Below, one piece after another: positions 1 through 8,091 of a stretch of DNA of 64,000 bases. The DNA is from DASVHS01 sp035468985 (GTDB taxonomy: Bacteria > Acidobacteriota > Thermoanaerobaculia > Gp7-AA8): the NCBI GenBank assembly GCA_035468985.1, contig DATISF010000035.1:1-64000 (forward strand), in the 5' to 3' direction. The position numbers and the translations under genes were made by a program. Each line of letters starts with the position of its first letter. Position 1 is the first letter of the stretch. A model generated the notes under the pieces. It worked only from the letters and a program-made list of their open reading frames with translations, searched no databases and was not told the DNA's origin.

Positions 1-2
1 GT

Positions 3-188
3 CCCGACCGCGAAGAGCCGCTCGAGCTGGTCAGCTCGCAGCGCGTCGAGGTCCGCGGATGGCGTCACAAGGACCTCGAGCGCGCCTTTCGCGACAACGG
101 TTTCCCATCGCCGACAACATACGGCGCGTTCGACAAATCGAGGTTCGATCTGCTGGAGTCGCGCGATGTCATCTTCATCGCGCGATGA
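3..188 (+). CDS. C-terminal end of a methyltransferase-like protein (partial)
   Basis: An open frame enters from the left edge and ends at TGA 186-188, giving about 61 residues. The segment contains RGWRHKDLERAFRDNGF followed by a tyrosine/glycine/phenylalanine stretch and ends in DVIFIAR. This pattern (an arm that positions a helix, an 'aGF' turn, and a final hydrophobic strand ending in AR) is typical of the C-terminus of class I SAM-dependent methyltransferases. The catalytic part lies outside the window, so the family call is only an inference from the tail. The next gene begins 63 bases downstream on the same strand. Confidence 0.45.
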   Translation, partial: PDREEPLELVSSQRVEVRGWRHKDLERAFRDNGFPSPTTYGAFDKSRFDLLESRDVIFIAR

Positions 189-251
189 TCGGTCGCGCGG
201 CCTGTACGCGTACAATGATCGCGGTCGGTCCAGCGGTCTTCGCGGTGTCCA

Positions 252-1973
252 ATGGCTCCTTCGGTCGAGAACGTCCGTGACTTCGTTCTGCAGATCGAGA
301 AGACGATCGCCGCGCGCCGTTTGTACAAGGCTGGCAGCGGTCCTTATCGAGAGGCGAACGAACGTGTGCTCGAGAAATGCCGCACCGCCGCGGGTGGTGA
401 GGCCTTTACCGTGCGCGTCGGCGCCACCGACATCTTTCTCGAAAAGGTGCCTGTCCTCAGCCATCCGAAGCGCGAAGACTCCTTCTTCTTCCCGCTCTAT
501 CGCGACGGTCTCCGCGATCTGACATTCACACCGGAAACGAGCGCCGCCGATCTCGAAGCGCTGATCCAGGTTTTCGAGACGAAGGAGCAGCAGCTCGGAT
601 CCGCCGACGACATGGTGAACTACCTCTGGCGGCGCAACCTGACCACGATCCACCACACCGCCACCGACGGCATTTCCGAGGGTGAGGACGACGGGAGCGG
701 CGGCCCGAGCCTGGTCGCGCTGATCGCCGATCTCGACGAGAAGATGCGGAGCCGGAAACCTTTGCAGAGCGCCCAGCCGCGACGCCCGGAGCACGCCCGG
801 CAGGACGCCGCGGCGGTGCAGCGGTTGTTCGAGGAAAACGCCGCCGTGCTCCAACTCTCCGAGCCGCAGCAGGGTGAGCTCCGCGCGGAGATCGTGGCCG
901 ACGATGACCAGCACCTCATGGAGCGGTTCATCGAGATCCTCTTCACGATTCCGCGCTTCTCCTTCAAGTCCATCGACCCGGTCACGATCGCCGGCATCCT
1001 CGGACAATTGGTCGAGGGCTACTGGACGTCGCGCGATTTCGAGAAGCTGGCGGCGCTGCTCGCACACATGGCTGCGCTGTCGCACGACGCACCCGACACG
1101 GCGGCGCAGGAAGCGATGGCCGACGCCGTCAAGAACATCCTCAGCGACGATCGGCTGACGGCAATCATGGCCGATGTGGTCAACGGAACGATTCCCCCCG
1201 CCATCGCCCCGCGGCTCTGGGATCTCGCCGCGGATGCGCACGTCTGGCCGTTGCTTCTCGACTCGTACGCAAAACTCGGCGACGGCGAAGCGCGGAACGC
1301 GGTTCTGGCCGCGCTGCGCAAGCGTCTGGACGCGAATGTCGAGCTTCTCGGCGCCGCATTCTCGTCGCCGGAAGCCGGACGGGTGCGCGCGGCGCTGGCT
1401 CTGCTCGATGAGAAGACCGAGCAGCGATTCGCCGATCAGATCGTGAAGCTGGCCTCGCACCCCGACGAGTCGATCCGTCTCAAAGGCCTCGGCATCATCG
1501 TGAAGCTCGGCCGCGCCGAGTCGCTCGAGATCCTCTGGAAAGCGATGGAAAGCGATCCGTCGAAATCCGTCCGCCTCTACGCGTTCCGCGCCGTGCAGCA
1601 GGCGAAACTCACCGGTCTTGCGCCGCGCCTCAGGACGCTCGTCACCAGCCCGCAGTTCGCCGAGCGGCCTGCCTGGGAGCGCGATAAATACGTGCGGCTC
1701 CTCGGCAGCGTGGCCGGAGCTTCGGCCGAGTCACTGTTCGAGTCGTGGATTCCGGACAAGAAGTGGATGTGGTTGCCGAAGGACCTCGAGAATCTCGAAG
1801 TCGCGCTGCGGGGACTGGCGTCCACGGGCGAGAGTGGCCACAGGAAAGTGCAGGCCATCGCCGCAGGCAGCAATGCCAAGCCCGCCGAGATCGCGCGCAA
1901 GGTGCTCGAGAGCATGTCGCGGAGCGGCTTCCAGACGATGGAGCGCCCGCTGCCGGAGACGCATAAGTCATGA
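252..1973 (+). CDS. HEAT-repeat protein upstream of an HD-domain protein
   Basis: This 573-residue soluble protein has no signal peptide or membrane segment. The N-terminal 130 residues are charged and helical (LYKAGSGPYREANERVLEKC). A linker rich in E, D and G follows near residues 135-150. From about residue 350 there are repeated two-helix units such as SHPDESIRLKGLGIIVKLG and DPSKSVRLYAFRAVQQAKL, which are HEAT repeats. HEAT arrays are usually scaffolds for protein contacts; no catalytic motif is seen. Its stop overlaps the start of the HD-domain gene as ATGA, so the two are almost certainly co-translated and probably act together. No clear Shine-Dalgarno precedes the ATG at 252, so the start is moderately certain. 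Confidence 0.75.
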   Translation: MAPSVENVRDFVLQIEKTIAARRLYKAGSGPYREANERVLEKCRTAAGGEAFTVRVGATDIFLEKVPVLSHPKREDSFFFPLYRDGLRDLTFTPETSAADLEALIQVFETKEQQLGSADDMVNYLWRRNLTTIHHTATDGISEGEDDGSGGPSLVALIADLDEKMRSRKPLQSAQPRRPEHARQDAAAVQRLFEENAAVLQLSEPQQGELRAEIVADDDQHLMERFIEILFTIPRFSFKSIDPVTIAGILGQLVEGYWTSRDFEKLAALLAHMAALSHDAPDTAAQEAMADAVKNILSDDRLTAIMADVVNGTIPPAIAPRLWDLAADAHVWPLLLDSYAKLGDGEARNAVLAALRKRLDANVELLGAAFSSPEAGRVRAALALLDEKTEQRFADQIVKLASHPDESIRLKGLGIIVKLGRAESLEILWKAMESDPSKSVRLYAFRAVQQAKLTGLAPRLRTLVTSPQFAERPAWERDKYVRLLGSVAGASAESLFESWIPDKKWMWLPKDLENLEVALRGLASTGESGHRKVQAIAAGSNAKPAEIARKVLESMSRSGFQTMERPLPETHKS

Positions 1974-3436
1974 GCGATCCGGTCAAACCGGCGATGAACA
2001 TCGATGCCATGGCGCTGCAGGTCGCGGGCGCCGCTGCCGGCGAGAAGGGTCCGAACGCGGTCATGTACGCGTTCTTTCAGCTCTTCAAGACCGCGCAGAT
2101 CCACGCCATCGACAACAAGGCCATCGTCCAGCCCGTAAAGACGATGGCCGATCTGTCGTCGGCGATGGTCGCCGGCGAAGGGCAGATTTCGTTTCAGGTG
2201 AAGGACCGGTCGATCTTCGTCAACGGGACGAAATTGAAGCTCTCGGCCGACGAGTACGAGCTGGCCCGGGGCATCTTCGAGTTTTTCGAAGAGCGCGGGA
2301 TCGGCGGCTTCACCATCGAGGCGGCGCTGACGACGGAGAGCACGCGCTCGCTGCTCAAGGCGCTCGTCTACCTTCCGCCGACCGAGCGGAAATTCGAGAA
2401 CATCGACGCGGCGATCAAGGCCTCAGGCATTCCCTTCCGCATCAACAGACCTCTCGGCGGCGGGAAGAAGAGCGATTCGGAGATCGTCCTCGAGCGGCGC
2501 GCACTCAGTTTCCAGACGTACGCGAAGCTCGTCGTGCTGTACCAGAGCCTGATCGCCGGCGACAGGGTGAACGCGGCAAAGCGCCAGTTCGTGATGAAGA
2601 AGATCGGACGCACGGTGCAGACGCTGGTCGACCTCTGCCTCGAGGACGAGCACACGTTCGCCGGCGCCGCTTCCGTACGGAATGCCGATGCCTACGCGGC
2701 GCACCACGCCGCAAACGTGGCCGTGCTCTCGATGGTGATCGGCAAGAAGATCGGACTGCCGAAGTCCTCGCTCGCCGATCTCGGCCTGGCGGCGATCTTC
2801 TTCGACATCGGCCTGCGGCATCATCCGGACATCGTCGACAAGCCGGAGCCGCTCACACCCGACGAGCGGGCCACGATCGGCCAGCATCCGATTCGTTCGG
2901 TCGAGTTTCTGCTCGAGGAGCGAAAGCTGAGTAAGGCCGCGCTGTCGCGCATCGTCGTCGCCTTCGAGCATCACCGACATTTCGGCGGCGGCGGTTATCC
3001 GCCGGGCGGCGGGCGGCGTCCGCATCTCTTCACGCGCATCGTGTCGATCGCCGACGTCTACGACGCGCTCACCACGCAGCGGCCGTGGCGGAACGCCTGG
3101 CTGCCCGACGAAGCGATCGCGTTGATGATGCGCGAGTCCGGCAAGTACTTCGATCCCGCGCTGCTCAAGGTTTTCGTCAGCGCGATCGGCCTCTATCCCG
3201 TCGGCACGCTCGTCCGCTTCGACGATGGCAAGGTCGCCGTCGTCGTGCATAGCGGCGGCGACGGCGCCCGTGTAACGCGGCCTGCCGTCACGCTCATCGG
3301 CAGCGATGGCAAGCCCGGCGAGACGATCGATCTCGCCCGCAACAAGAATCGACGCATTGTCTCTGCCGAAGATGCGGCAAAATACGGCTTCCAAACGTCC
3401 AGCGTGGTCGCCGCAAGCGCCGGCATCGTGAACTGA
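1970..3436 (+). CDS. HD-GYP-like protein with degenerate HD dyad
   Basis: This 488-residue cytoplasmic protein resembles HD-GYP cyclic-di-GMP phosphodiesterases in its C-terminal half. Recognisable pieces are HHAANVAVL (residues 245-253), the LTPDERATIGQHP stretch (295-307), EHHRHFGGGGYP (333-344) and ADVYDALTTQRPWR (361-374). The motif that should read HDIGK reads FFDIGL, so the metal-binding histidine is a phenylalanine at about residue 278, although the aspartate remains. The GYP signature is kept as GGYP. Loss of the histidine suggests weak or absent hydrolase activity and a role as a sensor or partner protein; this is inference. It starts at ATGA inside the stop of the HEAT-repeat gene and ends directly against the aspartyl-protease gene, so the three form an operon. 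Confidence 0.8.
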   Translation: MSDPVKPAMNIDAMALQVAGAAAGEKGPNAVMYAFFQLFKTAQIHAIDNKAIVQPVKTMADLSSAMVAGEGQISFQVKDRSIFVNGTKLKLSADEYELARGIFEFFEERGIGGFTIEAALTTESTRSLLKALVYLPPTERKFENIDAAIKASGIPFRINRPLGGGKKSDSEIVLERRALSFQTYAKLVVLYQSLIAGDRVNAAKRQFVMKKIGRTVQTLVDLCLEDEHTFAGAASVRNADAYAAHHAANVAVLSMVIGKKIGLPKSSLADLGLAAIFFDIGLRHHPDIVDKPEPLTPDERATIGQHPIRSVEFLLEERKLSKAALSRIVVAFEHHRHFGGGGYPPGGGRRPHLFTRIVSIADVYDALTTQRPWRNAWLPDEAIALMMRESGKYFDPALLKVFVSAIGLYPVGTLVRFDDGKVAVVVHSGGDGARVTRPAVTLIGSDGKPGETIDLARNKNRRIVSAEDAAKYGFQTSSVVAASAGIVN

Positions 3437-4312
3437 ATGAAATTTCCGGTCATCCTGAGTGTCCTTCTGGCCGCTTCGTCTCTTCGTGCCGGCGACGAAG
3501 TGAAATGCCGCTCACGCGTCACGTTCCAGCCGTCGAAGCTTTCGGTCAACATGCCCTTCCAGCGCTCGCATAACGGCGTGTTCGTCCCGGTGCACGTGAA
3601 CGGCAAGGCCGAGACGCTGTGGTTCCTGTTCGACAGCGGCTCGGGGCACACGCTCATCAGCGACGCGGCGGCGAAGCGTCTGCTGATTCATCCCGGCGAA
3701 AAGACCACGATCCGTTCGCGCACCGGCCTGATGACCGTGACCGAATCGAAGAGCGCGTCGATCGGCATCGATACGATCGACATCGACCACGTCGACCTGC
3801 ACACGGCGAACCTGGCCGGGCTCACGCCGGCCTGGGGACGCGCGGTCGATGGCATCCTGGGATACGACCTTCTCTGCCGCTCGGCCGTCACGATCGACTA
3901 CGCCGCCTCGAGCATCACCATCACGCAGCCGGCCGTCTTCAAGTACGAAGGCACGGGCGATACGCTCCCGCTGGCCATCCGCAACGGCTGGGCGTTCGTG
4001 CGGGGAACGATCAAGGTCACCGGCCGGCCGCCGGTCATCGACAACTTCCTGATCGATTCCGGATCGCAGGATGCGGTGAATCATCCGATCATCCGCGACT
4101 CGAAGGGACCGCTCCGGACGGTCAAAGCGGGCGTGATCGGATCGAACGAGTGGTTCCAGCTCGGCCGGTACACGCTGGGAAGCACGCAATCCTCCTGCTG
4201 CGCACCGACCGAGGAGACGAGCCGCCAGATCGGTTCCGAGGTGCTGTCCCGCTTTCGCGTGACGCTCGACTATCCGCACAAACGGCTGATCCTGGAGCAG
4301 AGGACGAGGTAG
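3437..4312 (+). CDS. Secreted retropepsin-like aspartyl protease
   Basis: This 291-residue protein has an N-terminal signal peptide (MKFPVILSVLLAASSLRA, cleavage probably after residue 18). The mature part has FLFDSGSGHTLIS, matching the hydrophobic-hydrophobic-D-S/T-G active-site motif of retropepsin-like aspartyl proteases. Further on come VDGILGYDLL (the flap/psi-loop glycine region) and a second FLIDSGS near residue 205, so one chain carries two DSG motifs. This fits the bacterial single-chain 'aspartyl protease' families (PF13650/PF13975 type). The active-site residue after Asp is Ser rather than the commoner Thr. The ATG immediately follows the TGA of the HD-GYP-like gene without a gap. 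Periplasmic location is inferred from the signal peptide; the substrate is unknown. Confidence 0.8.
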   Translation: MKFPVILSVLLAASSLRAGDEVKCRSRVTFQPSKLSVNMPFQRSHNGVFVPVHVNGKAETLWFLFDSGSGHTLISDAAAKRLLIHPGEKTTIRSRTGLMTVTESKSASIGIDTIDIDHVDLHTANLAGLTPAWGRAVDGILGYDLLCRSAVTIDYAASSITITQPAVFKYEGTGDTLPLAIRNGWAFVRGTIKVTGRPPVIDNFLIDSGSQDAVNHPIIRDSKGPLRTVKAGVIGSNEWFQLGRYTLGSTQSSCCAPTEETSRQIGSEVLSRFRVTLDYPHKRLILEQRTR

Positions 4313-4321
4313 GTGTCTGCG

Positions 4322-4452
4322 GTGGCGTGTCGCAAATAGATCGGCTTTCGTTGCGGGCGCCGAGGGGGCCAGATGCGAGGCGCCGCGACGAAGGCGATTC
4401 GGGACATCGTCGAGGAGCGGCAAGTCCGTCTATTTGCGACACGCCACACTAG
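4322..4452. repeat. Inverted-repeat element, copy 1 (131 bp)
   Basis: The segment begins GTGGCGTGTCGCAAATAGA (4322-4340) and ends with its reverse complement (4429-4447) followed by ACTAG. A 200-bp relative with the same ends and nearly the same left interior lies at 12548-12747. This copy lacks about 69 bases from the right interior. It sits between the 3' ends of two convergent genes, and its terminal CTAG supplies the TAG stop codon of the GGDEF-EAL gene on the minus strand. It encodes no convincing protein. The structure suggests a MITE-like or REP-like mobile repeat. Confidence 0.8.
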
Positions 4453-5897
4453 CAGACGGTGTCGCGATCCGATTTGTCCATCTCGCCCGGCCGGGCGTCG
4501 AGGTGAATGAACCGCTCGCACTCCTCGGCAGGGACGGCCTTGCTGAAGAGGAAACCCTGGAACTCGTCGCACGACTGTGAGCGGAGAAAGTCGGCCGCCT
4601 CCTGGGTCTCGACGCCCTCGCCCATGATCTTGATGTGCAGCGCCCTGGCCATGCCGAGAGCGGCGGTGGCCAGCGGCCGGTTGTCCGTGCCGTTCACGGC
4701 GAGGAACGATCGGTCGAGCTTGAGGCCGTCGATCGGCAACCGGCGCAGATCGCGGAGCGACGAGTAGCCGGCGCCGAAATGGGCGATCACCACGAGGGCG
4801 CCCAGCGATTTCAACTCGCGCAGGATGCGCATGGCGATCTCGGCGTTGCCCATGACGCAGCTCTCCTCGATCTCGAGCTCGAGGAACTGCGGTTCGAGAT
4901 CGGCATTGCGCAGCGCTTCGCGAACCGTGTCGCTGAGGTCGGGACGATGGAACTGACGGGCGGAGAGATTCACCGACACGACCAGACCGCGCGACCCTTC
5001 CGAATGCCACCGCTTCGCCTGGAGGCACGCGGAGCGCAGCGCCCACTGGCCGATCGGCACGATCAGTCCGGAGACTTCCGCGGTGTGAATGAAATCGACC
5101 GGCATGACCAGGCCGCGATCGGGATCGTCCCATCGCAGAAGGGCCTCGAACGCCACCACGCGATCCGAGGTCACATCGATGCGCGGCTGATAGTGGAGGA
5201 TGAACTCCTGCCGCGCCAGCGCCAACCGCAGTCTCGACTCGAGCCGGAGCTCCTCGGCCGCATGCGTGTTGAGCGCGGTCGTGTACATCTGGATCGTGTC
5301 ACCGCCGCGCTCCTTCGCCCGATACATCGCCGTATCGGCGTTTCTCAGCAATTCTTCGGCATCATTTCCATCTTCGGGATAAACGCTGACCCCGATGCTC
5401 GCGTTCACCACGATGTCGCGGCCGCCGACGAACAGCGGCCGGTGAAACGCGTCGAGCAGTTTCGTGGCAACCTTCACCACGTCGTCGTGGTGCTTGAGGC
5501 CGGGCATGACCAGCGTGAACTCGTCGCCCCCGATGCGCGCCACCGTGTCTTCTTCGCGAAGGCAGTCGCGCAGACGCTCGGCCACTCCGCGCAGAACTTC
5601 GTCGCCGACATGGTGGCCGAAGGAGTCATTGACGAGCTTGAAACGATCGAGATCGAGAAATGCGACCGCGACGTTGGTGCTGGCGCGGCGGGCGTAGGCG
5701 AACGCGATCGCGGCGCGATCCATGAACAGCAGGCGGTTCGGCAGATCCGTCAGCACATCATGAAACGCGAGCCGCTTCACCTCGGCCGTGGAAGCGATGG
5801 ACCGTCTCCTTTCGAGGATCAACAGCCAGCCAAACAGGATCGCCACAACGAATCCGGTTGCGGTGAGGGCGATATTCCAAGTCTGACAATCGGCCAT
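4449..5897 (-). CDS. GGDEF-EAL protein with intact GGDEF and altered EAL active site
   Basis: This 482-residue protein has one N-terminal membrane segment (about residues 9-28, ALTATGFVVAILFGWLLIL) followed directly by GGDEF and EAL domains. The diguanylate cyclase part is intact: LDLDRFKLVNDSFGH, then RIGGDEF at 121-127, with a product-inhibition RxxD site (REED, 114-117) five residues before it. In the EAL part, EALLRW (251-256), LEIEES, LKLDRSF and GEGVET are present. The DDFGTGYSS motif, however, reads AHFGAGYSS, so both metal-binding aspartates (about 372-373) are missing. The protein is therefore predicted to make cyclic-di-GMP, with the EAL domain acting as a binding or regulatory module. 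Its stop codon TAG lies in the end of the adjacent inverted-repeat element. Confidence 0.88.
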   Translation of the reverse strand: MADCQTWNIALTATGFVVAILFGWLLILERRRSIASTAEVKRLAFHDVLTDLPNRLLFMDRAAIAFAYARRASTNVAVAFLDLDRFKLVNDSFGHHVGDEVLRGVAERLRDCLREEDTVARIGGDEFTLVMPGLKHHDDVVKVATKLLDAFHRPLFVGGRDIVVNASIGVSVYPEDGNDAEELLRNADTAMYRAKERGGDTIQMYTTALNTHAAEELRLESRLRLALARQEFILHYQPRIDVTSDRVVAFEALLRWDDPDRGLVMPVDFIHTAEVSGLIVPIGQWALRSACLQAKRWHSEGSRGLVVSVNLSARQFHRPDLSDTVREALRNADLEPQFLELEIEESCVMGNAEIAMRILRELKSLGALVVIAHFGAGYSSLRDLRRLPIDGLKLDRSFLAVNGTDNRPLATAALGMARALHIKIMGEGVETQEAADFLRSQSCDEFQGFLFSKAVPAEECERFIHLDARPGEMDKSDRDTVC

Positions 5898-5910
5898 CCG
5901 GCCCCCGTGG

Positions 5911-7926
5911 TTAGTGCAAGTGTGCGAACCGCAGCATTTCCTTCTGGTTCATGAAGCGGTCGAAATTCGCCGGCGGCATCGGCCGGCTGAACAAGTAACC
6001 CTGGAGACGATCACAGGAGTGCTCGCGCAGGAACGCCAGCTGGCTGATCGTCTCCACTCCCTCTGCGATGACTTTCAGTTTCAAGGAGTGTGCAAGGGCG
6101 ATGACGCCGAGCGCGATCTGCGCGTCTTCGGGAGCGGCGAGATCGCGGACGAACGAACCATCGAGCTTCAGCGTATCGATGGGGAACTGCTTCAGATAGC
6201 TGAGACAGGAGTAACCCGTGCCGAAGTCGTCGATGGCAATCCGGACGCCGAGGGTTTTCAGCTGCCGCAGCGTCTGAATGGCCTTCTGAACGTCCTGCAT
6301 CGCGTAGCCTTCGGTGATCTCCAGTTCGAGATACTCGGGCTTGAGATCGGCCGTCTCGAGCGCTTCCTTGATGTAATGGATGAGATCGGGGTCGCCGAAC
6401 TGCCGGCCGGACAGATTCACCGCCATCACGACTTTGTGGCCACGACGGTGCCAGTCGCTGGCCTGCTTGCACGCTTCACGAAGCACCCACCGGCCCATGG
6501 CGATGATCAATCCCGACTGCTCGGCAGCAGGGATGAAACGATCGGGACGCAGCAGACCCAGCTCGGGATGTTGCCAGCGAATGAGTGCCTCGAGTCCGAA
6601 AACGGTTGCTGAAGTGACGTCGACGAGAGGCTGATAGTACAAAACGAACTCGTTGTTCGCTAGAGCTCGTCGCAAACCGTTCTCCACCTCCAGCGCCTCG
6701 AGGGCCTTGTGGTTCATCGTGGCGGCGTAGAACTGGTAGGAATTCCGCCCCAGGTCCTTGGCGCGGTACATGGCCGTATCCGCATTACGGATCAGCGTTT
6801 CGCCGTCGGCGCCATCGATCGGAAAGATCGAGATCCCGATGCTGCTGGTCACGACGAAATCGCGCTCGTCGATGGTGATCGGTGCCTTGAGGGAGTCGAG
6901 CACCTTTTGGGCGATCTTTCCGGCATCCTCGATCTTTCCGATGATGTGGATGAGGATCGTGAACTCGTCGCCGCCGAAGCGCGCCACCGTGTCTTCCTCG
7001 CGGATCGCGCTGCGGATGCGCGCCGAGACGATCTTCAGCAGCCGGTCGCCGACGCTGTGGCCGAGGGAGTCGTTGATCTGCTTGAAGCGGTCGATATCGA
7101 GGAAAAGAACCGCCACCTTGTACCGGTGCCGGGACGCGTGGCCGAGGGCGACGGCGAGCCGGTCGCCGAACAGGGCCCGGTTGGGCAGTCCCGTGAGCGT
7201 GTCGTAGTACGCGAGCTGTTCGACCTGCGAGGATGCGAGCGCCGACGCCTCGCGCTGATCCTCGAGCACGAGCAGCACGGCGCCGAGGGCAACGATGGCG
7301 CTGCCGGCAAGCTCGGAGACGGAGAGCGTCATCAGCGGCACAGGCGCCGTGCGCGCGACGACGCTGCGCATGACCGTGATGAACTCGTTCATCTCGACGA
7401 CGCCATAGACGATCCAGGCGATCGAGGCGATCGTGAATCCGGCCCCTCGAAAGCGGCGGATGGCGATCGCGCAGACCACGAACGTCAGCGCGCCGCCGAG
7501 CGCGTGCAGTCCCAGAAAGAAGAAGCGATGAATGGCGGGATCGCGGCCGGCGAGAAACGGGATCGCGCCGGAGAGAACCCCGACGCCGGCGAGAAGCAGA
7601 AACACGCGCTGCGGCTCGGCGATCCTGATGGCCTTGCGCTTGATCAGCTCCACGCCGCCCCACACCAGCCATCCGAGCTGCAGACAGGCGGCCGCGCCGC
7701 CGATCACCGCGCCGGCAATGAGTACGACGGGCTCCGCGACGCCGTCGCGGAAGAGAAGCGACGCCGCGGACACCTGAAAGATCGCCAGCGAGGCAAAGCT
7801 GAGCGTCCAATGAAGGACGTAGGAGGTACGGAAGCTGCGGTAGATCTGGAAGAGAAGTAGGGCCACGGAGACGGGTCCGAGTAGCTGAAAGCCGATCGCC
7901 TCGTAGCTCAATGTTTGCGCCGGCAT
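5911..7926 (-). CDS. Membrane GGDEF-EAL dual-domain cyclic-di-GMP protein
   Basis: This protein of about 671 residues starts with roughly 200 residues of hydrophobic helices (about six or seven membrane segments, for example VLIAGAVIGGAAACLQLGWL). These probably form an integral sensor. A GGDEF domain follows with FLDIDRFKQINDSLGH, an RxxD site (REED) and RFGGDEF. The EAL domain is fully conserved: LEALIRW, LEITEG, IDDFGTGYSCL, LKLDGSF and AEGVET. Both synthesis and hydrolysis of cyclic-di-GMP are therefore possible. The frame opens upstream with TTG at 7968, but ATG at 7926 gives a cleaner start. The gene lies 13 bases upstream of the altered-EAL paralogue on the same strand, so the two are probably co-transcribed. 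Confidence 0.88.
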   Translation of the reverse strand: MPAQTLSYEAIGFQLLGPVSVALLLFQIYRSFRTSYVLHWTLSFASLAIFQVSAASLLFRDGVAEPVVLIAGAVIGGAAACLQLGWLVWGGVELIKRKAIRIAEPQRVFLLLAGVGVLSGAIPFLAGRDPAIHRFFFLGLHALGGALTFVVCAIAIRRFRGAGFTIASIAWIVYGVVEMNEFITVMRSVVARTAPVPLMTLSVSELAGSAIVALGAVLLVLEDQREASALASSQVEQLAYYDTLTGLPNRALFGDRLAVALGHASRHRYKVAVLFLDIDRFKQINDSLGHSVGDRLLKIVSARIRSAIREEDTVARFGGDEFTILIHIIGKIEDAGKIAQKVLDSLKAPITIDERDFVVTSSIGISIFPIDGADGETLIRNADTAMYRAKDLGRNSYQFYAATMNHKALEALEVENGLRRALANNEFVLYYQPLVDVTSATVFGLEALIRWQHPELGLLRPDRFIPAAEQSGLIIAMGRWVLREACKQASDWHRRGHKVVMAVNLSGRQFGDPDLIHYIKEALETADLKPEYLELEITEGYAMQDVQKAIQTLRQLKTLGVRIAIDDFGTGYSCLSYLKQFPIDTLKLDGSFVRDLAAPEDAQIALGVIALAHSLKLKVIAEGVETISQLAFLREHSCDRLQGYLFSRPMPPANFDRFMNQKEMLRFAHLH

Positions 7927-8091
7927 CACTCGGGTCTCGGCACCTCGACCGGCCGATTGAGACTGCAAACCACCGTCACACCCTCCCGGAGAGTTCCCCG
8001 TGCCGAAGTTTCGGCCAATTCGTCTATGAATGCAAGATTTTGTGAATGATTTGTGGAGAGGATTCTTGGAGAAATTAGGAAGTAAAGATTC

